From Bradyrhizobium sp. 138 (GTDB taxonomy: Bacteria > Pseudomonadota > Alphaproteobacteria > Rhizobiales > Xanthobacteraceae), in the NCBI RefSeq assembly GCF_023074075.1, contig NZ_JADPKT010000100.1, positions 159,582 through 223,581 of the forward strand: a stretch of 64,000 bases of DNA, given 5' to 3'. Numbering within the stretch: the first letter of the stretch is position 1; every line of letters begins with the position of its first letter. A model generated the notes under the pieces. The model searched no databases. It was not told where the DNA came from and saw nothing but the letters and a program-made list of their open reading frames with translations. Shown here one piece after another: positions 1 through 8,675 of the stretch. The position numbers were made by a program, and so were the translations under genes.

Positions 1-303
1 GACATCCGCAAGGTCTATGAGGTGATCACGGCCTCCGCCGGCAATTCCTGGATGTTCGAGAACCGCATGCCGCACGTGCTCGACGGCGATTATACCCCGC
101 GCAGCGCAGTCGAGATTTTCGTGAAGGATCTCGGCATCATCCAGGACATGGCGCGCAGTGCTCGATTCCCCGTGCCGGTCTCCGCCGCCGCGCTCCAGAT
201 GTTCCTGATGACATCAGCCGCCGGCATGAGCCGCGATGACGATGCGTCGGTGGCGCGGATGTATGCGCAGGTCACCGGCGTCAAGCTGCCCGGCGACAAG
301 TAA
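1..303 (+). CDS. ltnD: L-threonate dehydrogenase, C-terminal part (cut by window edge)
   Basis: Only the last 100 residues are present; the reading frame is open from base 1 to the TAA at 301-303. The tail resembles the all-helical C-terminal domain of the 3-hydroxyisobutyrate dehydrogenase superfamily (NAD-binding domain 11): a GNSWMFENR segment, a FVKDLGI helix bearing the family's conserved lysine-aspartate, and PVSAAALQMF. In tetronate pathways this enzyme oxidises L-threonate or D-erythronate at C2 with NAD. The specific assignment rests on the next two genes, a 2-oxo-tetronate isomerase and kinase, the first starting 16 bases downstream. The NAD-binding half lies outside the window, so another beta-hydroxyacid dehydrogenase is possible. 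Confidence 0.75.
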   Translation, partial: DIRKVYEVITASAGNSWMFENRMPHVLDGDYTPRSAVEIFVKDLGIIQDMARSARFPVPVSAAALQMFLMTSAAGMSRDDDASVARMYAQVTGVKLPGDK

Positions 304-319
304 GTAAGGGGATTTTTCG

Positions 320-1102
320 ATGCCGCGTTTTGCCGCCAATCTCACGATGATGTTCACCGAGGTGCCGTTCCTCGATCGCTTCGATGCCGCTGCGCAAGCC
401 GGCTTCACCGCGGTCGAGTTTCTCTTTCCCTACGATCATCCGGCCGAGGCGGTCGGCGAGCGCCTCAAGCGCAACGGCCTGACCCAGGCGCTGTTCAACC
501 TGCCGCCGGGCGACTGGAATGCCGGCGAGAAGGGTTTTGCGGCGCTGCCGGCGCGGTTCAATGATCTGAAGGCAAGCCTGGAGACGGCGCTGCCCTATGC
601 CAAGGCGACCGGCGTCAAGCGCCTGCACTTGATGGCCGGCATCGCCAACCGCGGCGAGCGCGTCGCGATCGAGGCGTTCTACAAATCGGTGGCATGGGCC
701 GCCGAATTCTTCGGCCCCCATGGCATCGACATCGTGATCGAGCCGATCAATGCGCGCAACGTGCCCGGCTACTTCCTCAACGATTTCGGTTTCGCACGCG
801 ACCTGATCCAGGAGTTGAGGCTTGCGAACCTGAAGCTCCAGTTCGACATCTATCATTGCGGGATCATTCACGGCGACGTCACCATGCGCCTGCGCGAGAT
901 GATGCCGATCATCGGCCACGTCCAGATCGCCAGCATCCCCTCACGCAACGAGCCCGACGGCGAGGAGCTGAACTATCCGTTCCTGTTCGAAGAGCTCGAC
1001 CGCCTGGGCTATGCCGGCTTCGTCGGCTGCGAATACAATCCGCGCGGCAAGACCACGGACGGCCTCGCCTGGTTCAAGCCTTACGCTGGAGTGAAGCCGT
1101 GA
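320..1102 (+). CDS. otnI: 2-oxo-tetronate isomerase (hydroxypyruvate isomerase family)
   Basis: 260 residues, the usual length for OtnI/Hyi TIM-barrel proteins (xylose isomerase-like fold). The family's two metal-binding catalytic glutamates appear as Glu141 in IVIEPIN and Glu238 in GCEYNP, close to Glu143/Glu240 known for Hyi. The expected reaction is interconversion of 2-oxo- and 3-oxo-tetronate in the cytoplasm. The ATG at 320 follows a good ribosome binding site (AAGGGGA). The stop overlaps the GTG start of the kinase gene (GTGA), which indicates translational coupling. A plain hydroxypyruvate isomerase role is the alternative, but the gene order dehydrogenase-isomerase-kinase favours the tetronate pathway. 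Confidence 0.87.
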   Translation: MPRFAANLTMMFTEVPFLDRFDAAAQAGFTAVEFLFPYDHPAEAVGERLKRNGLTQALFNLPPGDWNAGEKGFAALPARFNDLKASLETALPYAKATGVKRLHLMAGIANRGERVAIEAFYKSVAWAAEFFGPHGIDIVIEPINARNVPGYFLNDFGFARDLIQELRLANLKLQFDIYHCGIIHGDVTMRLREMMPIIGHVQIASIPSRNEPDGEELNYPFLFEELDRLGYAGFVGCEYNPRGKTTDGLAWFKPYAGVKP

Positions 1103-2388
1103 CCCTCGCAGCGAAAATTTCTCTTGGCTGCATCGCCGACGACTACACCGGCGCCTCCGATCTCGCCAACACGCTGACGCGTGCGGGCCTGCGCACCGTG
1201 CAGACCATCGGCGTGCCCTCGGACGATCTGGCGCTGCCCGAGGTCGATGCCGTCGTGGTGTCGCTGAAGAGCCGCTCGATCGAGGCCAGCCTTGCCGTGT
1301 CGCGCTCGCGCGCGGCGGACAAATGGCTGCGCGGCCGCGGCGCGGGCCATGTGCTGTTCAAGATCTGCTCGACATTCGATTCCACCGACGCTGGCAATAT
1401 CGGCCCGGTGATGGACGCGCTGCGCGCCGACTGCGGCGAAGCTGCCGTTCTGGTGACGCCGGCGTTCCCGGAGACCGGTCGCACCGTCTATCAGGGCAAC
1501 CTCTTCGTCGGTGCCGTGCCGCTCAACGAAAGTCCGCTGAAGGACCATCCGCTCAACCCGATGCATGATTCCAATCTGGTGCGCGTGCTGGCGCGCCAGA
1601 GCAGGACGCGGATCGGCCTCGTCGACCTCGCCACCGTCGCACGCGGCGCGGATGCCGTGCGGGTGCGGCTGGCCGAGCTCGCGGGCAAGGGCATCGGCGC
1701 CGCCATCATCGACGCCGTGTTCGACCGGGACCTCGAGACCATCGGCCTCGTCGCCGCCGAACATCGCTTGTCGGTCGGTGCCTCCGGCATCGGCCTCGGG
1801 CTTGCGCGTGCGCTGGTGTCGACCGGCAAGGTCAAATCGGCTGCTGCGAGTAGCGATGCAGGTGCGGCGGTCAGCGGACCGGCGGCCTGCCTTGCCGGAA
1901 GCTGTTCGCAGGCGACGCTTCAGCAGATCGCCAATGCCGAACGTGTCATGCCGGTGTTACATCTCGATCCGGAGCAGATTGTCTCAGGCGGAAGCGAAGC
2001 GCAGCGCGCGCTCGCCTGGGCCCGGCCGCGTCTGGCGGATGGTCCTGTTCTGATCGCCTCGAGCGCGACACCGGAAGCCGTTGCCGCCGTTCAGGCACGC
2101 CACGGCCGCGATGCGGCCGGGCACGCCATCGAGCAGGCCATGGCCGACATCGCCGAAGGCCTGGTGCAGGCCGGCGTCCGGCGCCTGATCGTTGCCGGCG
2201 GTGAAACGTCGGGCGCCGTGGTCGACCGGTTGAAGATCCCCGGATTTCTCGTAGGAGTGGAAATCGCGGCGGGCGTCCCGGTGTTGCGCGCGGTCGGCGC
2301 GAAGGCGGGCGAGATGTTGCTTGCGCTGAAGTCGGGAAATTTCGGCGGAGCGGCGTTTTTCACGGATGCGCTTGGGCTCATGCGCTGA
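1099..2388 (+). CDS. otnK: 3-oxo-tetronate kinase (four-carbon acid sugar kinase)
   Basis: 429 residues from a GTG start that overlaps the otnI stop by 4 bases; upstream in-frame codons are read through otnI and are not used. The protein has the two-domain DUF1537 architecture: an N-terminal sugar-binding domain opening with GCIADDYTGASDLANTL (about residues 10-26) and a C-terminal nucleotide-binding domain with the glycine-rich AGGETSGAVV (about 366-375). OtnK phosphorylates 3-oxo-tetronate to the 4-phosphate, which is then cleaved by an aldolase (OtnC/LtnC type). No aldolase gene follows here, so it must be upstream of the window or elsewhere. Confidence 0.88.
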   Translation: MTLAAKISLGCIADDYTGASDLANTLTRAGLRTVQTIGVPSDDLALPEVDAVVVSLKSRSIEASLAVSRSRAADKWLRGRGAGHVLFKICSTFDSTDAGNIGPVMDALRADCGEAAVLVTPAFPETGRTVYQGNLFVGAVPLNESPLKDHPLNPMHDSNLVRVLARQSRTRIGLVDLATVARGADAVRVRLAELAGKGIGAAIIDAVFDRDLETIGLVAAEHRLSVGASGIGLGLARALVSTGKVKSAAASSDAGAAVSGPAACLAGSCSQATLQQIANAERVMPVLHLDPEQIVSGGSEAQRALAWARPRLADGPVLIASSATPEAVAAVQARHGRDAAGHAIEQAMADIAEGLVQAGVRRLIVAGGETSGAVVDRLKIPGFLVGVEIAAGVPVLRAVGAKAGEMLLALKSGNFGGAAFFTDALGLMR

Positions 2389-2429
2389 ACGCGGGGCATT
2401 CTTAGCCGCCTGTTCATTTGTTTCGGGCT

Positions 2430-2445
2430 TCCGTACTCGTACGGA
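2430..2445. promoter_or_regulatory. 16-bp palindrome upstream of the chemoreceptor gene
   Basis: TCCGTAC-TC-GTACGGA has perfect 7-base arms and lies about 115 bases before the chemoreceptor ATG, in the 171-base gap after otnK. The 2-base centre is too tight for an RNA hairpin, so a dimeric DNA-binding protein site is more likely than a terminator. No regulator can be named. Confidence 0.4.
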
Positions 2446-2559
2446 GTCGTAGTTAACATCTGCGCAGGTGCCCTGGTGTTGGATGTCGATGCTGCTCCCT
2501 TTGGTTGATTCGTAAAACTTCAGGGCGCGCCGCCGCGCCAACGCAAAGAGACCCCGATT

Positions 2560-4251
2560 ATGTTTGCCAAGCTTTCGATCCGCGCCAAGATCATCAGTGT
2601 CGTGGCGTTCCTGCTGGTCGCGATGACCGGCATGGGCCTGCTCGCCGTCGTGAAGATGCGGTCGATGAATGCCAACACCGTCGACATCACCACCAACTGG
2701 ATGCCGAGCGTGCGGGTGATCGGGGATCTGCGCGCCAGCGTCATCACCTACCGTAACGTGGTGCGCCAGCACATGCTGGCCCCGACGCTGGAGGACAAGC
2801 TCGCGTCGGAGAAGACCGCCGCCACCGTGATCGAGGCACTCGCCAAGGTGCGTACCAAGTACGAACCGATGATCACCTCTGCGGAAGAGCGGGCGCTCTA
2901 CAGCCAATGGTCCAAGCTCTGGGAGGACTACAAGAAGGGCACCGAGGAGGTCATGGCGCTGTCGCGCAAGGAAGCCGGCAAGGTGCCGCAGGAGGCGCAG
3001 GAGCTCAACAGCAAGACGGTCAACAAGATCGGGCTTCAGGCCGATGAGGTGCTGAACAAGGACATCGAGCTCAACACCAAGGGCGGCGAGCAGGCCGCGC
3101 TGGATGCCGCCGACAGCTACGCCTACGCCTTCATGCTGGTGTCGATCATTCTCGGCGTCGCGGTCGTGGTCGGCATTGGTCTCAGCTTCTATCTCGTCCG
3201 CGACGTCTCGAACGGCATCAATTCCATCACCGAGCCGATGCAGGCGCTGGGCAAGGGCGACCTTTCCGCCGAAGTCCCGCATCGCGGCGAGAAGACGGAG
3301 ATCGGCGCCATGGCCGACGTGCTCCAGATCTTCAAGGAGGCGTTGATCGCCAAGAAGGCCGCCGACGAAGCCGCCGCGGCCGATGCCGAAGCCAAAATCG
3401 AGCGCGGCCGCCGCGTCGACAACATCACCCGCGAATTCGAAACCATGATCGGCGAGATCGTCCAGACCGTGTCGTCGGCTTCGACCCAGCTGGAGGCCTC
3501 CGCCTCGACGCTGACGTCGACGGCCGACCGCTCCCAGCGGCTGGCGACCACCGTTGCAGGGGCTTCGGAAGAAGCCTCGACCAACGTGCAGTCGGTGGCC
3601 TCGGCGACCGAGGAGATGGCCTCGTCGGTCGGCGAGATCAGCCGTCAGGTGCAGGAATCGGCGCGGATGGCGGGCGATGCCGTCGGCCAGGCGCGCGCTA
3701 CTACCGAACGAGTCAGCGAGCTGTCCAAGGCCGCATCCCGCATCGGCGACGTCGTCGAGCTGATCAACACCATCGCCGGCCAGACCAACCTGCTTGCGTT
3801 GAACGCGACCATCGAAGCCGCTCGTGCCGGTGAAGCCGGCCGCGGCTTCGCCGTGGTCGCCTCCGAGGTCAAGGCGCTCGCCGAGCAGACCGCGAAGGCG
3901 ACCGGCGAGATCGGCCAGCAGATCTCCGGCATCCAGGCGGCGACCAACGATTCGGTGGGCGCCATCAAGGAGATCTCCTCGACCATCGAGCGTCTCTCGG
4001 AGATCTCGTCGGCGATCGCAGCGGCCGTGGAAGAGCAGGGCGCGGCGACGCAGGAGATCGCCCGCAACGTGCAGCAGGCCGCGCACGGCACGCAGCAGGT
4101 CTCCTCCAACATCACCGACGTGCAACGCGGCGCGACCGAGACCGGCACGGCCTCTTCGCAGGTGCTGTCGGCGGCGCAAATGCTGTCGAACGACTCGGGC
4201 CGGCTGAAGAACGAGGTCAGCAAATTCCTGACCAATGTGCGCGCGGCCTGA
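2560..4251 (+). CDS. Methyl-accepting chemotaxis protein with periplasmic four-helix sensor
   Basis: 563 residues with classic transmembrane chemoreceptor layout. A first membrane helix (about 10-31) is followed by a four-helix-bundle ligand domain (about 32-188) and a second helix (about 190-214, FMLVSIILGVAVVVGIG). A HAMP linker (about 215-270) leads to the cytoplasmic coiled-coil signalling domain. The signalling hairpin tip is well conserved (INTIAGQTNLLALNATIEAA followed by GEAGRGFAVVASEVKALAEQT, about 397-445). It should control CheA kinase activity in response to an unknown ligand. No CheA, CheW or other chemotaxis gene is nearby, so it is an orphan receptor. No C-terminal CheR-tethering pentapeptide is visible; the protein ends in TNVRAA. 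Confidence 0.93.
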   Translation: MFAKLSIRAKIISVVAFLLVAMTGMGLLAVVKMRSMNANTVDITTNWMPSVRVIGDLRASVITYRNVVRQHMLAPTLEDKLASEKTAATVIEALAKVRTKYEPMITSAEERALYSQWSKLWEDYKKGTEEVMALSRKEAGKVPQEAQELNSKTVNKIGLQADEVLNKDIELNTKGGEQAALDAADSYAYAFMLVSIILGVAVVVGIGLSFYLVRDVSNGINSITEPMQALGKGDLSAEVPHRGEKTEIGAMADVLQIFKEALIAKKAADEAAAADAEAKIERGRRVDNITREFETMIGEIVQTVSSASTQLEASASTLTSTADRSQRLATTVAGASEEASTNVQSVASATEEMASSVGEISRQVQESARMAGDAVGQARATTERVSELSKAASRIGDVVELINTIAGQTNLLALNATIEAARAGEAGRGFAVVASEVKALAEQTAKATGEIGQQISGIQAATNDSVGAIKEISSTIERLSEISSAIAAAVEEQGAATQEIARNVQQAAHGTQQVSSNITDVQRGATETGTASSQVLSAAQMLSNDSGRLKNEVSKFLTNVRAA

Positions 4252-4255
4252 GGTC

Positions 4256-4346
4256 CGTAGGGTGGGTTGGCCGAAGGCGTAACCCACCACGTCCGTCGCC
4301 GCGGGGGCAAAAGAGGTGGGTTACGCTTGCGCTAACCCACCCTACG
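4256..4346. repeat. REPIN-like palindromic repeat, GGTGGGTTA subtype
   Basis: Starts CGTAGGGTGGGTT and ends AACCCACCCTACG. Each half contains its own short stem (GGTGGGTTA/TAACCCACC), so the unit can fold as two hairpins or one long one. It directly follows the chemoreceptor stop codon. Confidence 0.85.
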
Positions 4347-4370
4347 AACACGTGCCCCGGACGCCGGTCT

Positions 4371-4494
4371 CGTAGGGTGGGCAAAGGCGCTCTTGCGCCG
4401 TGCCCACCAATCTTTCCGGATGAGACGGATATCGTGGGCACGCTTCCGCCGTCGCTCTTCGAGCTATGGCGGACAAGTCGCTTTGCCCACCCTA
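4371..4494. repeat. REPIN-like palindromic repeat, GGTGGGC subtype
   Basis: Begins CGTAGGGTGGGCAAAGG and ends CTTTGCCCACCCTA. Inner GTGGGC/GCCCAC stems are present in both halves. It sits between the convergent ends of the chemoreceptor and thiolase-like genes, in tandem with the preceding unit. Confidence 0.85.
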
Positions 4495-4500
4495 AGAGAG

Positions 4501-6009
4501 CTACGCCACCCGCCACTCCGGAGTACCATCGGCTGCCATGGTGATCTCACCAATTGAGCCGATTGGCGTCTTATCCATATTCAAGAGATGCGCCAACGTC
4601 ACGCTATCGCTTGCCGGGATCCGCGCCAACGTGCGCCGGTCATCTTCAGTCCGCAACATCACCACGCCGTGCTCGACATCGCCGCCGCGGCCATAGAGCA
4701 CCGTGAAGCTCTCCACTTTGCTCTTGCCCGAGGCCTCGCTAGCGAATTCCGGCACCGCGCGCTTGTTGCGGTCGGCCGCGCTTTGCACGCTGGTCTCCTG
4801 CGCCAGCGCCTCGCGCGGCGCCGCCTTCGACACCACCAGCGCGTGGTGCTTGGTGACGAAACCGCCCTGGCCGTAGAGCAGGCCGAGCTTTGCGCCGTCG
4901 CGCACACGGCGCACCATCGCGCAGGCCGCATGCGTCATGTAGGTGTTGAGCGGCGCGCCGAAGAAGGTGAGGCCGCCGGTCACCGTCGGCTGCACGTCAG
5001 CGCCAAGACCGAGCGTCCGCCGCGCCATCTTGGGTACGCAGGGAAAACAGCTGTAGAGCTCGATCGCGTCGAACCTCTTGCCGTCGCCGCCGGCGAGATC
5101 CATCACAGCCTTAAGCACCGCATTCTGCGGATGGCTCTCGTAAAACTGGTCGCGCAAGAGATAATCGCGCGGTTCTTCCGCCGAGGCGCCGCCGAGCGGA
5201 TAGACCAATTTGTCTTCCGCGATGCCGGCCGCGCGCGCCTTGGTGAGGCTGGTCAGCAGCAGCGCGCCGCCCATGTTGACGCTGGGATTGGCGACCATCA
5301 GCTTGTTGTAGGGCCATGCGATCAGGCGGTTGTCCGCGGTCGACGTCGTGATCTCCTCGGGCGCATAGCGCCGCTTCAGCCAGGCATGGGGATTTTGTGC
5401 GGCGGCTTCCGAATAGCGCGACCACAGCGTGCCGGATTCCGCCATCGCCTCGCGCGGCGTCTGGCCCCAATGCGCCGAGGAGGCCGCCTCGTAGAACGGA
5501 TAAACGGTGACGGGGCGGAATACGCCGAGCTTGACCGCCAGCGGCTTCTGGAACGCCGCGCCGCGCTTGGGCTCCTCGACGTCGTGCGCGAACGGCGTCC
5601 ATGGCAGTTTTGCCCCGGTGCGTTCGGCCTTGGTCGCAGTCGACTGCGCCTCGGCGCCGCAGACTGCCGCCACGGTGCATTCGCCACGCGCGATGCGCTT
5701 TGCCGCTTCGTGGATGTAGCGGATCGGACTCTCGCCGCCGACCGGGCCGTAATAGCAATGTGCGGGCGTGATGCCGAGGCGCTTTGCCAGCAACTGCTCC
5801 GGATCGCGATAGCGCCAGCTCAGGAAGTTGACGACGTCGAGCGACTGCACCGAGCCGAGCAGCTTTGCGCCGGCATCAGCCTCCGCGCGCCGCAGCGCCT
5901 GCTCCAGCAGATCGAGCGGCTCGAGGCCTTCGGTGATCTCCTTCGGACGGTCGACGATCTCGCCGATGCCGACGATGACGGGGATGCGGTCTTCTGGGGT
6001 ATTGGCCAT
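4501..6009 (-). CDS. Thiolase-like acetyl-CoA acetyltransferase family protein lacking the usual nucleophilic cysteine
   Basis: 502 residues from the ATG at 6009 (MANTPEDRIPVIVGIGEI). An extension to 6192 is possible but runs back through a dispersed repeat, so the shorter start is preferred. The N-terminal thiolase fold is recognisable, including RIARGECTVAAVCGAEAQST and MVANPSVNMGGALLLTS. At the helix where thiolases carry the acylated Cys, this protein reads GPVGGESPIRYIHEAA, with Glu-Ser instead of Cys. That resembles the thiolase-like proteins annotated as acetyl-CoA acetyltransferase in actinobacteria and rhizobia. Catalysis of true thiolysis is therefore doubtful; a retro-aldol, carrier or other CoA-thioester role is possible. 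It lies in a cluster of acyl-CoA genes and precedes no coupled partner. Confidence 0.75.
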   Translation of the reverse strand: MANTPEDRIPVIVGIGEIVDRPKEITEGLEPLDLLEQALRRAEADAGAKLLGSVQSLDVVNFLSWRYRDPEQLLAKRLGITPAHCYYGPVGGESPIRYIHEAAKRIARGECTVAAVCGAEAQSTATKAERTGAKLPWTPFAHDVEEPKRGAAFQKPLAVKLGVFRPVTVYPFYEAASSAHWGQTPREAMAESGTLWSRYSEAAAQNPHAWLKRRYAPEEITTSTADNRLIAWPYNKLMVANPSVNMGGALLLTSLTKARAAGIAEDKLVYPLGGASAEEPRDYLLRDQFYESHPQNAVLKAVMDLAGGDGKRFDAIELYSCFPCVPKMARRTLGLGADVQPTVTGGLTFFGAPLNTYMTHAACAMVRRVRDGAKLGLLYGQGGFVTKHHALVVSKAAPREALAQETSVQSAADRNKRAVPEFASEASGKSKVESFTVLYGRGGDVEHGVVMLRTEDDRRTLARIPASDSVTLAHLLNMDKTPIGSIGEITMAADGTPEWRVA

Positions 6010-6042
6010 TTCTTGCTTTACACTTTGGATCTTAGGCACGCC

Positions 6043-6162
6043 GTCGCCCTTCGAGGCCTTCGCTACGCTACGGCACCTCAGGATGACGGCTACGGGGAAA
6101 GCGTCATCCTGAGGTGCGAGGTCGGCGGCGCAACGCGCCGTCGGGCGAGCCTCGAAGGATGG
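6043..6162. repeat. Dispersed inverted repeat with CATCCTGAGG arms
   Basis: Two facing copies of a CACCTCAGGATGACG / CGTCATCCTGAGGTG motif with outer TTCGAGG/CCTCGAA arms. It occupies the gap between the nitronate monooxygenase stop and the thiolase-like start, both on the minus strand. I recognise this as a common rhizobial intergenic repeat type. Confidence 0.7.
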
Positions 6163-6192
6163 GCCGCGAACACCACGCCGGAAACACACCAC

Positions 6193-7326
6193 CTACTCCG
6201 CCACCAGCGCATTCATGTGCTCGACGGCCTCCGCAAAATCTTCCTTGAACTCCTGCACCACGGCGCCGGCCGACTTCACGCTGTCGATCAGGCCGACGCC
6301 CTGACCGACGAAATAGCTGACGAGATCGCGCGCCTTGGCGTTGCCGCTCGCGGCGGCACGGTCGATCGCGTTGAAGGCATCGCGGCTGATGATGCTCTGC
6401 AGCGGCATCGGCAGCGCGCCCGGGCTGTCCGGCGCACGGTCCCAGGCATCGGTCCAGACCGAGCGGAGCTGCCGCGCCGGCTTGCCGGTGCGGCCCTTGG
6501 AGCGGACTGCATCGCGCGAGGAGGCCGCGATCATCTTCTCGCGGAAGATCTCGCTGGTCTCGGACTCGACGGTGGCCAGCCACACCGATCCGGTCCAGGC
6601 GCCGGCTGCGCCCATGACCATGCAGGCCGCCATCTGCCGTCCGGTCATGATGCCGCCGGCCGCCAGCACTGGCACGTCGCGGATTTTCTCGATCGCCTTG
6701 ATCACCTCGGGCACCAGCACCATGGTCGAGACCTCGCCGCAATGGCCGCCGGCTTCGGTGCCTTGCACCACGAGGATGTCGATCCCGGCCGCGACTTGGC
6801 GCAGCGCGTGCTCCTTGGCGCCGACGAGGGCGGCGACCGGCACGCCGTGTGTCTTGCCCATCTCGATCATCGCCTTCGGCGGCACGCCCAGCGCATTGGC
6901 GATCAGCCGGATCGGATGGTTGAAGGAGACCTCGAGCAGCTCCAGCGCGGTCTTTCCGTCGAACGGCTGCGGCTGATCGGCTGCGACCTCCGTGCTCGTC
7001 AGCTCGATGTCGTAATTCCTCAGGAGATCACGTGTGTAGGTGCGGTGCTCCTGCGGCACGCGCGTTTCCAGGCTCTTCCAGGTGACGTCCTTTTCGCCGG
7101 CGGTGGAGATGTTCTCGGGGATCAGCACGTCGATGCCGTAGGGTTTTCCGTCGACGTGCTCGTCGATCCATGTCAGCTCGCGTTCGAGGGTATCGGGCGT
7201 GTGCACGGTCGCACCCAACACACCGAAGCCGCCGGCGCGGCTGACGGCGGCGACGACGTCGCGGCAATGGCTGAAGGCCAGCAGCGGGAACTCGATGCCC
7301 AGCATGTCGCAGATCGGCGATTTCAT
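6193..7326 (-). CDS. Nitronate monooxygenase (FMN-dependent, 2-nitropropane dioxygenase family)
   Basis: 377 residues from the ATG at 7326, preceded by a GGGAGAG ribosome binding site. TIM-barrel features of the family are present: SRAGGFGVLGATVHTP near residue 30-45, the FMN phosphate-binding region with LAAGGIMTGRQMAACMVMGA, and GTEAGGHCGEVST, which contains the loop histidine used as base in class I/II enzymes. The reaction expected is oxidation of alkyl nitronates (for example propionate-3-nitronate) with O2. In rhizobial fatty-acid clusters such annotations are frequent and the true substrate may be a CoA or enoyl compound, because the related FabK enoyl-ACP reductases share this fold. 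The next minus-strand gene, a thiolase-like protein, starts 184 bases downstream. Confidence 0.83.
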   Translation of the reverse strand: MKSPICDMLGIEFPLLAFSHCRDVVAAVSRAGGFGVLGATVHTPDTLERELTWIDEHVDGKPYGIDVLIPENISTAGEKDVTWKSLETRVPQEHRTYTRDLLRNYDIELTSTEVAADQPQPFDGKTALELLEVSFNHPIRLIANALGVPPKAMIEMGKTHGVPVAALVGAKEHALRQVAAGIDILVVQGTEAGGHCGEVSTMVLVPEVIKAIEKIRDVPVLAAGGIMTGRQMAACMVMGAAGAWTGSVWLATVESETSEIFREKMIAASSRDAVRSKGRTGKPARQLRSVWTDAWDRAPDSPGALPMPLQSIISRDAFNAIDRAAASGNAKARDLVSYFVGQGVGLIDSVKSAGAVVQEFKEDFAEAVEHMNALVAE

Positions 7327-7598
7327 GGCTCTCTCCCGGCGGCTTTCGCGTTGCTGTTGTTGTCGTGGCGAAGCATAGCGACGCGAGCCGATCGATGACA
7401 TGCCGGATTCGGCGGGGCATCTTGTGTGTAGGCGTCACGCGCATCCGCAGGCCGCGGCGTCCGCGCCAAGAATGACGGGGAGGGGCTTGCCATGACAAAA
7501 CGTGAGGTTGCCTCGCCCGACAATGCATTGCGGTGCCCTTGTTATTGGCCATTCCCGGGTTAATTAATGCAGACGCATCTTTCCGCCGGAGCCCCCGC

Positions 7599-8474
7599 AT
7601 GACTGACACCCCCGCCTACGTGCCGCCCAAAGTCTGGACCTGGAACAAGGAGAACGGCGGGCAGTTCGCCAGCATCAACCGCCCCATCGCCGGCCCCACC
7701 CACGACAAGGAGCTGCCGGTCGGCAAGCACCCGCTCCAGCTCTATTCGCTGGCGACGCCGAACGGGGTGAAGGTCACGGTGATGCTGGAGGAGCTGCTGG
7801 CGCTCGGCCACAAGGGCGCCGAATACGACGCCTGGCTGATCAGGATCGGTAATGGCGATCAGTTCGGCAGCGGCTTCGTCGACATCAATCCGAACTCCAA
7901 GATTCCCGCGCTGCTGGATCGTTCCGGTCCGGAGCCAATCCGCGTGTTCGAGTCGGGCTCGATCCTGTTCTACCTCGCCGAGAAGTTCGGCGCCTTCCTG
8001 CCGAAGGAAATCAAGACCCGCACCGAGGCGATGTCCTGGCTGTTCTGGCAGATGGGCAGCGCGCCCTATCTCGGCGGCGGCTTCGGCCACTTCTACGCCT
8101 ACGCGCCGACCAAGATCGAATACGCCATCGATCGCTTCGCGATGGAGACCAAGCGCCAGCTCGACGTGCTCGACCGGCGCCTTGCCGACAACGAATATCT
8201 CGCGGGTCATGAATATACGATTGCCGACATGGCGGTGTGGCCCTGGTACGGCGCGCTATCCAAGGGGCTGGTCTATGGCGCCGGCGAATTCCTTTCGGTG
8301 CAGGACTACAAGAACGTGCAGCGCTGGACCGATCAGATCGCCAAGCGTCCGGCGGTGAAGCGCGGCCGCATGGTCAACCGCGTCTCCGGCGATCCCGCCA
8401 GCCAGCTCCACGAGCGGCACGACGCATCCGATTTCGAGACCAAGACCCAGGACAAGCTCGCGCCCGCGACGTAA
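7599..8474 (+). CDS. yghU: Glutathione S-transferase family disulfide-bond oxidoreductase (YghU-like)
   Basis: 291 residues, close to E. coli YghU (288). The start MTDTPAYVPPKVWTWNKENGG is typical of the family, whose N-terminal extension precedes the thioredoxin-like domain. The GST N domain runs roughly 45-135 (LYSLATPNGVKVTVMLEE, with the cis-proline loop SKIPAL and FESGSILFYLAEK). The helical C domain is about 140-265. YghU/YfcG-type enzymes bind two glutathione molecules and reduce disulfides rather than forming thioether adducts. The gene stands alone, divergent from the nitronate monooxygenase gene, and is followed immediately by two repeat units. Confidence 0.88.
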   Translation: MTDTPAYVPPKVWTWNKENGGQFASINRPIAGPTHDKELPVGKHPLQLYSLATPNGVKVTVMLEELLALGHKGAEYDAWLIRIGNGDQFGSGFVDINPNSKIPALLDRSGPEPIRVFESGSILFYLAEKFGAFLPKEIKTRTEAMSWLFWQMGSAPYLGGGFGHFYAYAPTKIEYAIDRFAMETKRQLDVLDRRLADNEYLAGHEYTIADMAVWPWYGALSKGLVYGAGEFLSVQDYKNVQRWTDQIAKRPAVKRGRMVNRVSGDPASQLHERHDASDFETKTQDKLAPAT

Positions 8475-8477
8475 ATG

Positions 8478-8563
8478 CGTAGGGCGGATTAGCCGAAGGC
8501 GTAATCCGCCATTCTCCGTGCCGCAGGCGTTCGGCGGATTACGCTTCGCTAATCCGCCCTACG
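8478..8563. repeat. REPIN-like palindromic repeat, GGCGGATTA subtype
   Basis: CGTAGGGCGGATTAGCC opens it and CTAATCCGCCCTACG closes it. Internal GGCGGATTA/TAATCCGCC stems replace the GGTGGGC/GCCCACC pairing of neighbouring copies, a compensated change in both arms. Confidence 0.85.
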
Positions 8564-8568
8564 ATCTT

Positions 8569-8663
8569 CGTAGGGTGGGCAAAGCGAAAGCGTGCCCACC
8601 ATTTCTTGCGAGGCCGCGATGGTGGGCACGGCGCGCGAAGAGCGCGCCTTTGCCCACCCTACG
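8569..8663. repeat. REPIN-like palindromic repeat, GGTGGGC subtype
   Basis: CGTAGGGTGGGCAAAGCG at the left end and CTTTGCCCACCCTACG at the right. It is tandem with the preceding unit, between the convergent GST and acyl-CoA dehydrogenase genes. Confidence 0.85.
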
Positions 8664-8675
8664 GCATCTCGTGGA

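Noticed and set aside
1984..4290. Long minus-strand open frame opposite otnK and the chemoreceptor (768 codons)
   Set aside because: It is antisense to two clear genes, has Arg/Gly/Leu/Asp/His-rich low-complexity composition and no domain; a GC-rich shadow frame.
4588..7398. Long plus-strand open frame (936 codons) opposite the thiolase-like and nitronate monooxygenase genes
   Set aside because: It spans two well-supported opposite genes and their repeat-filled gap and has no recognisable protein motif.
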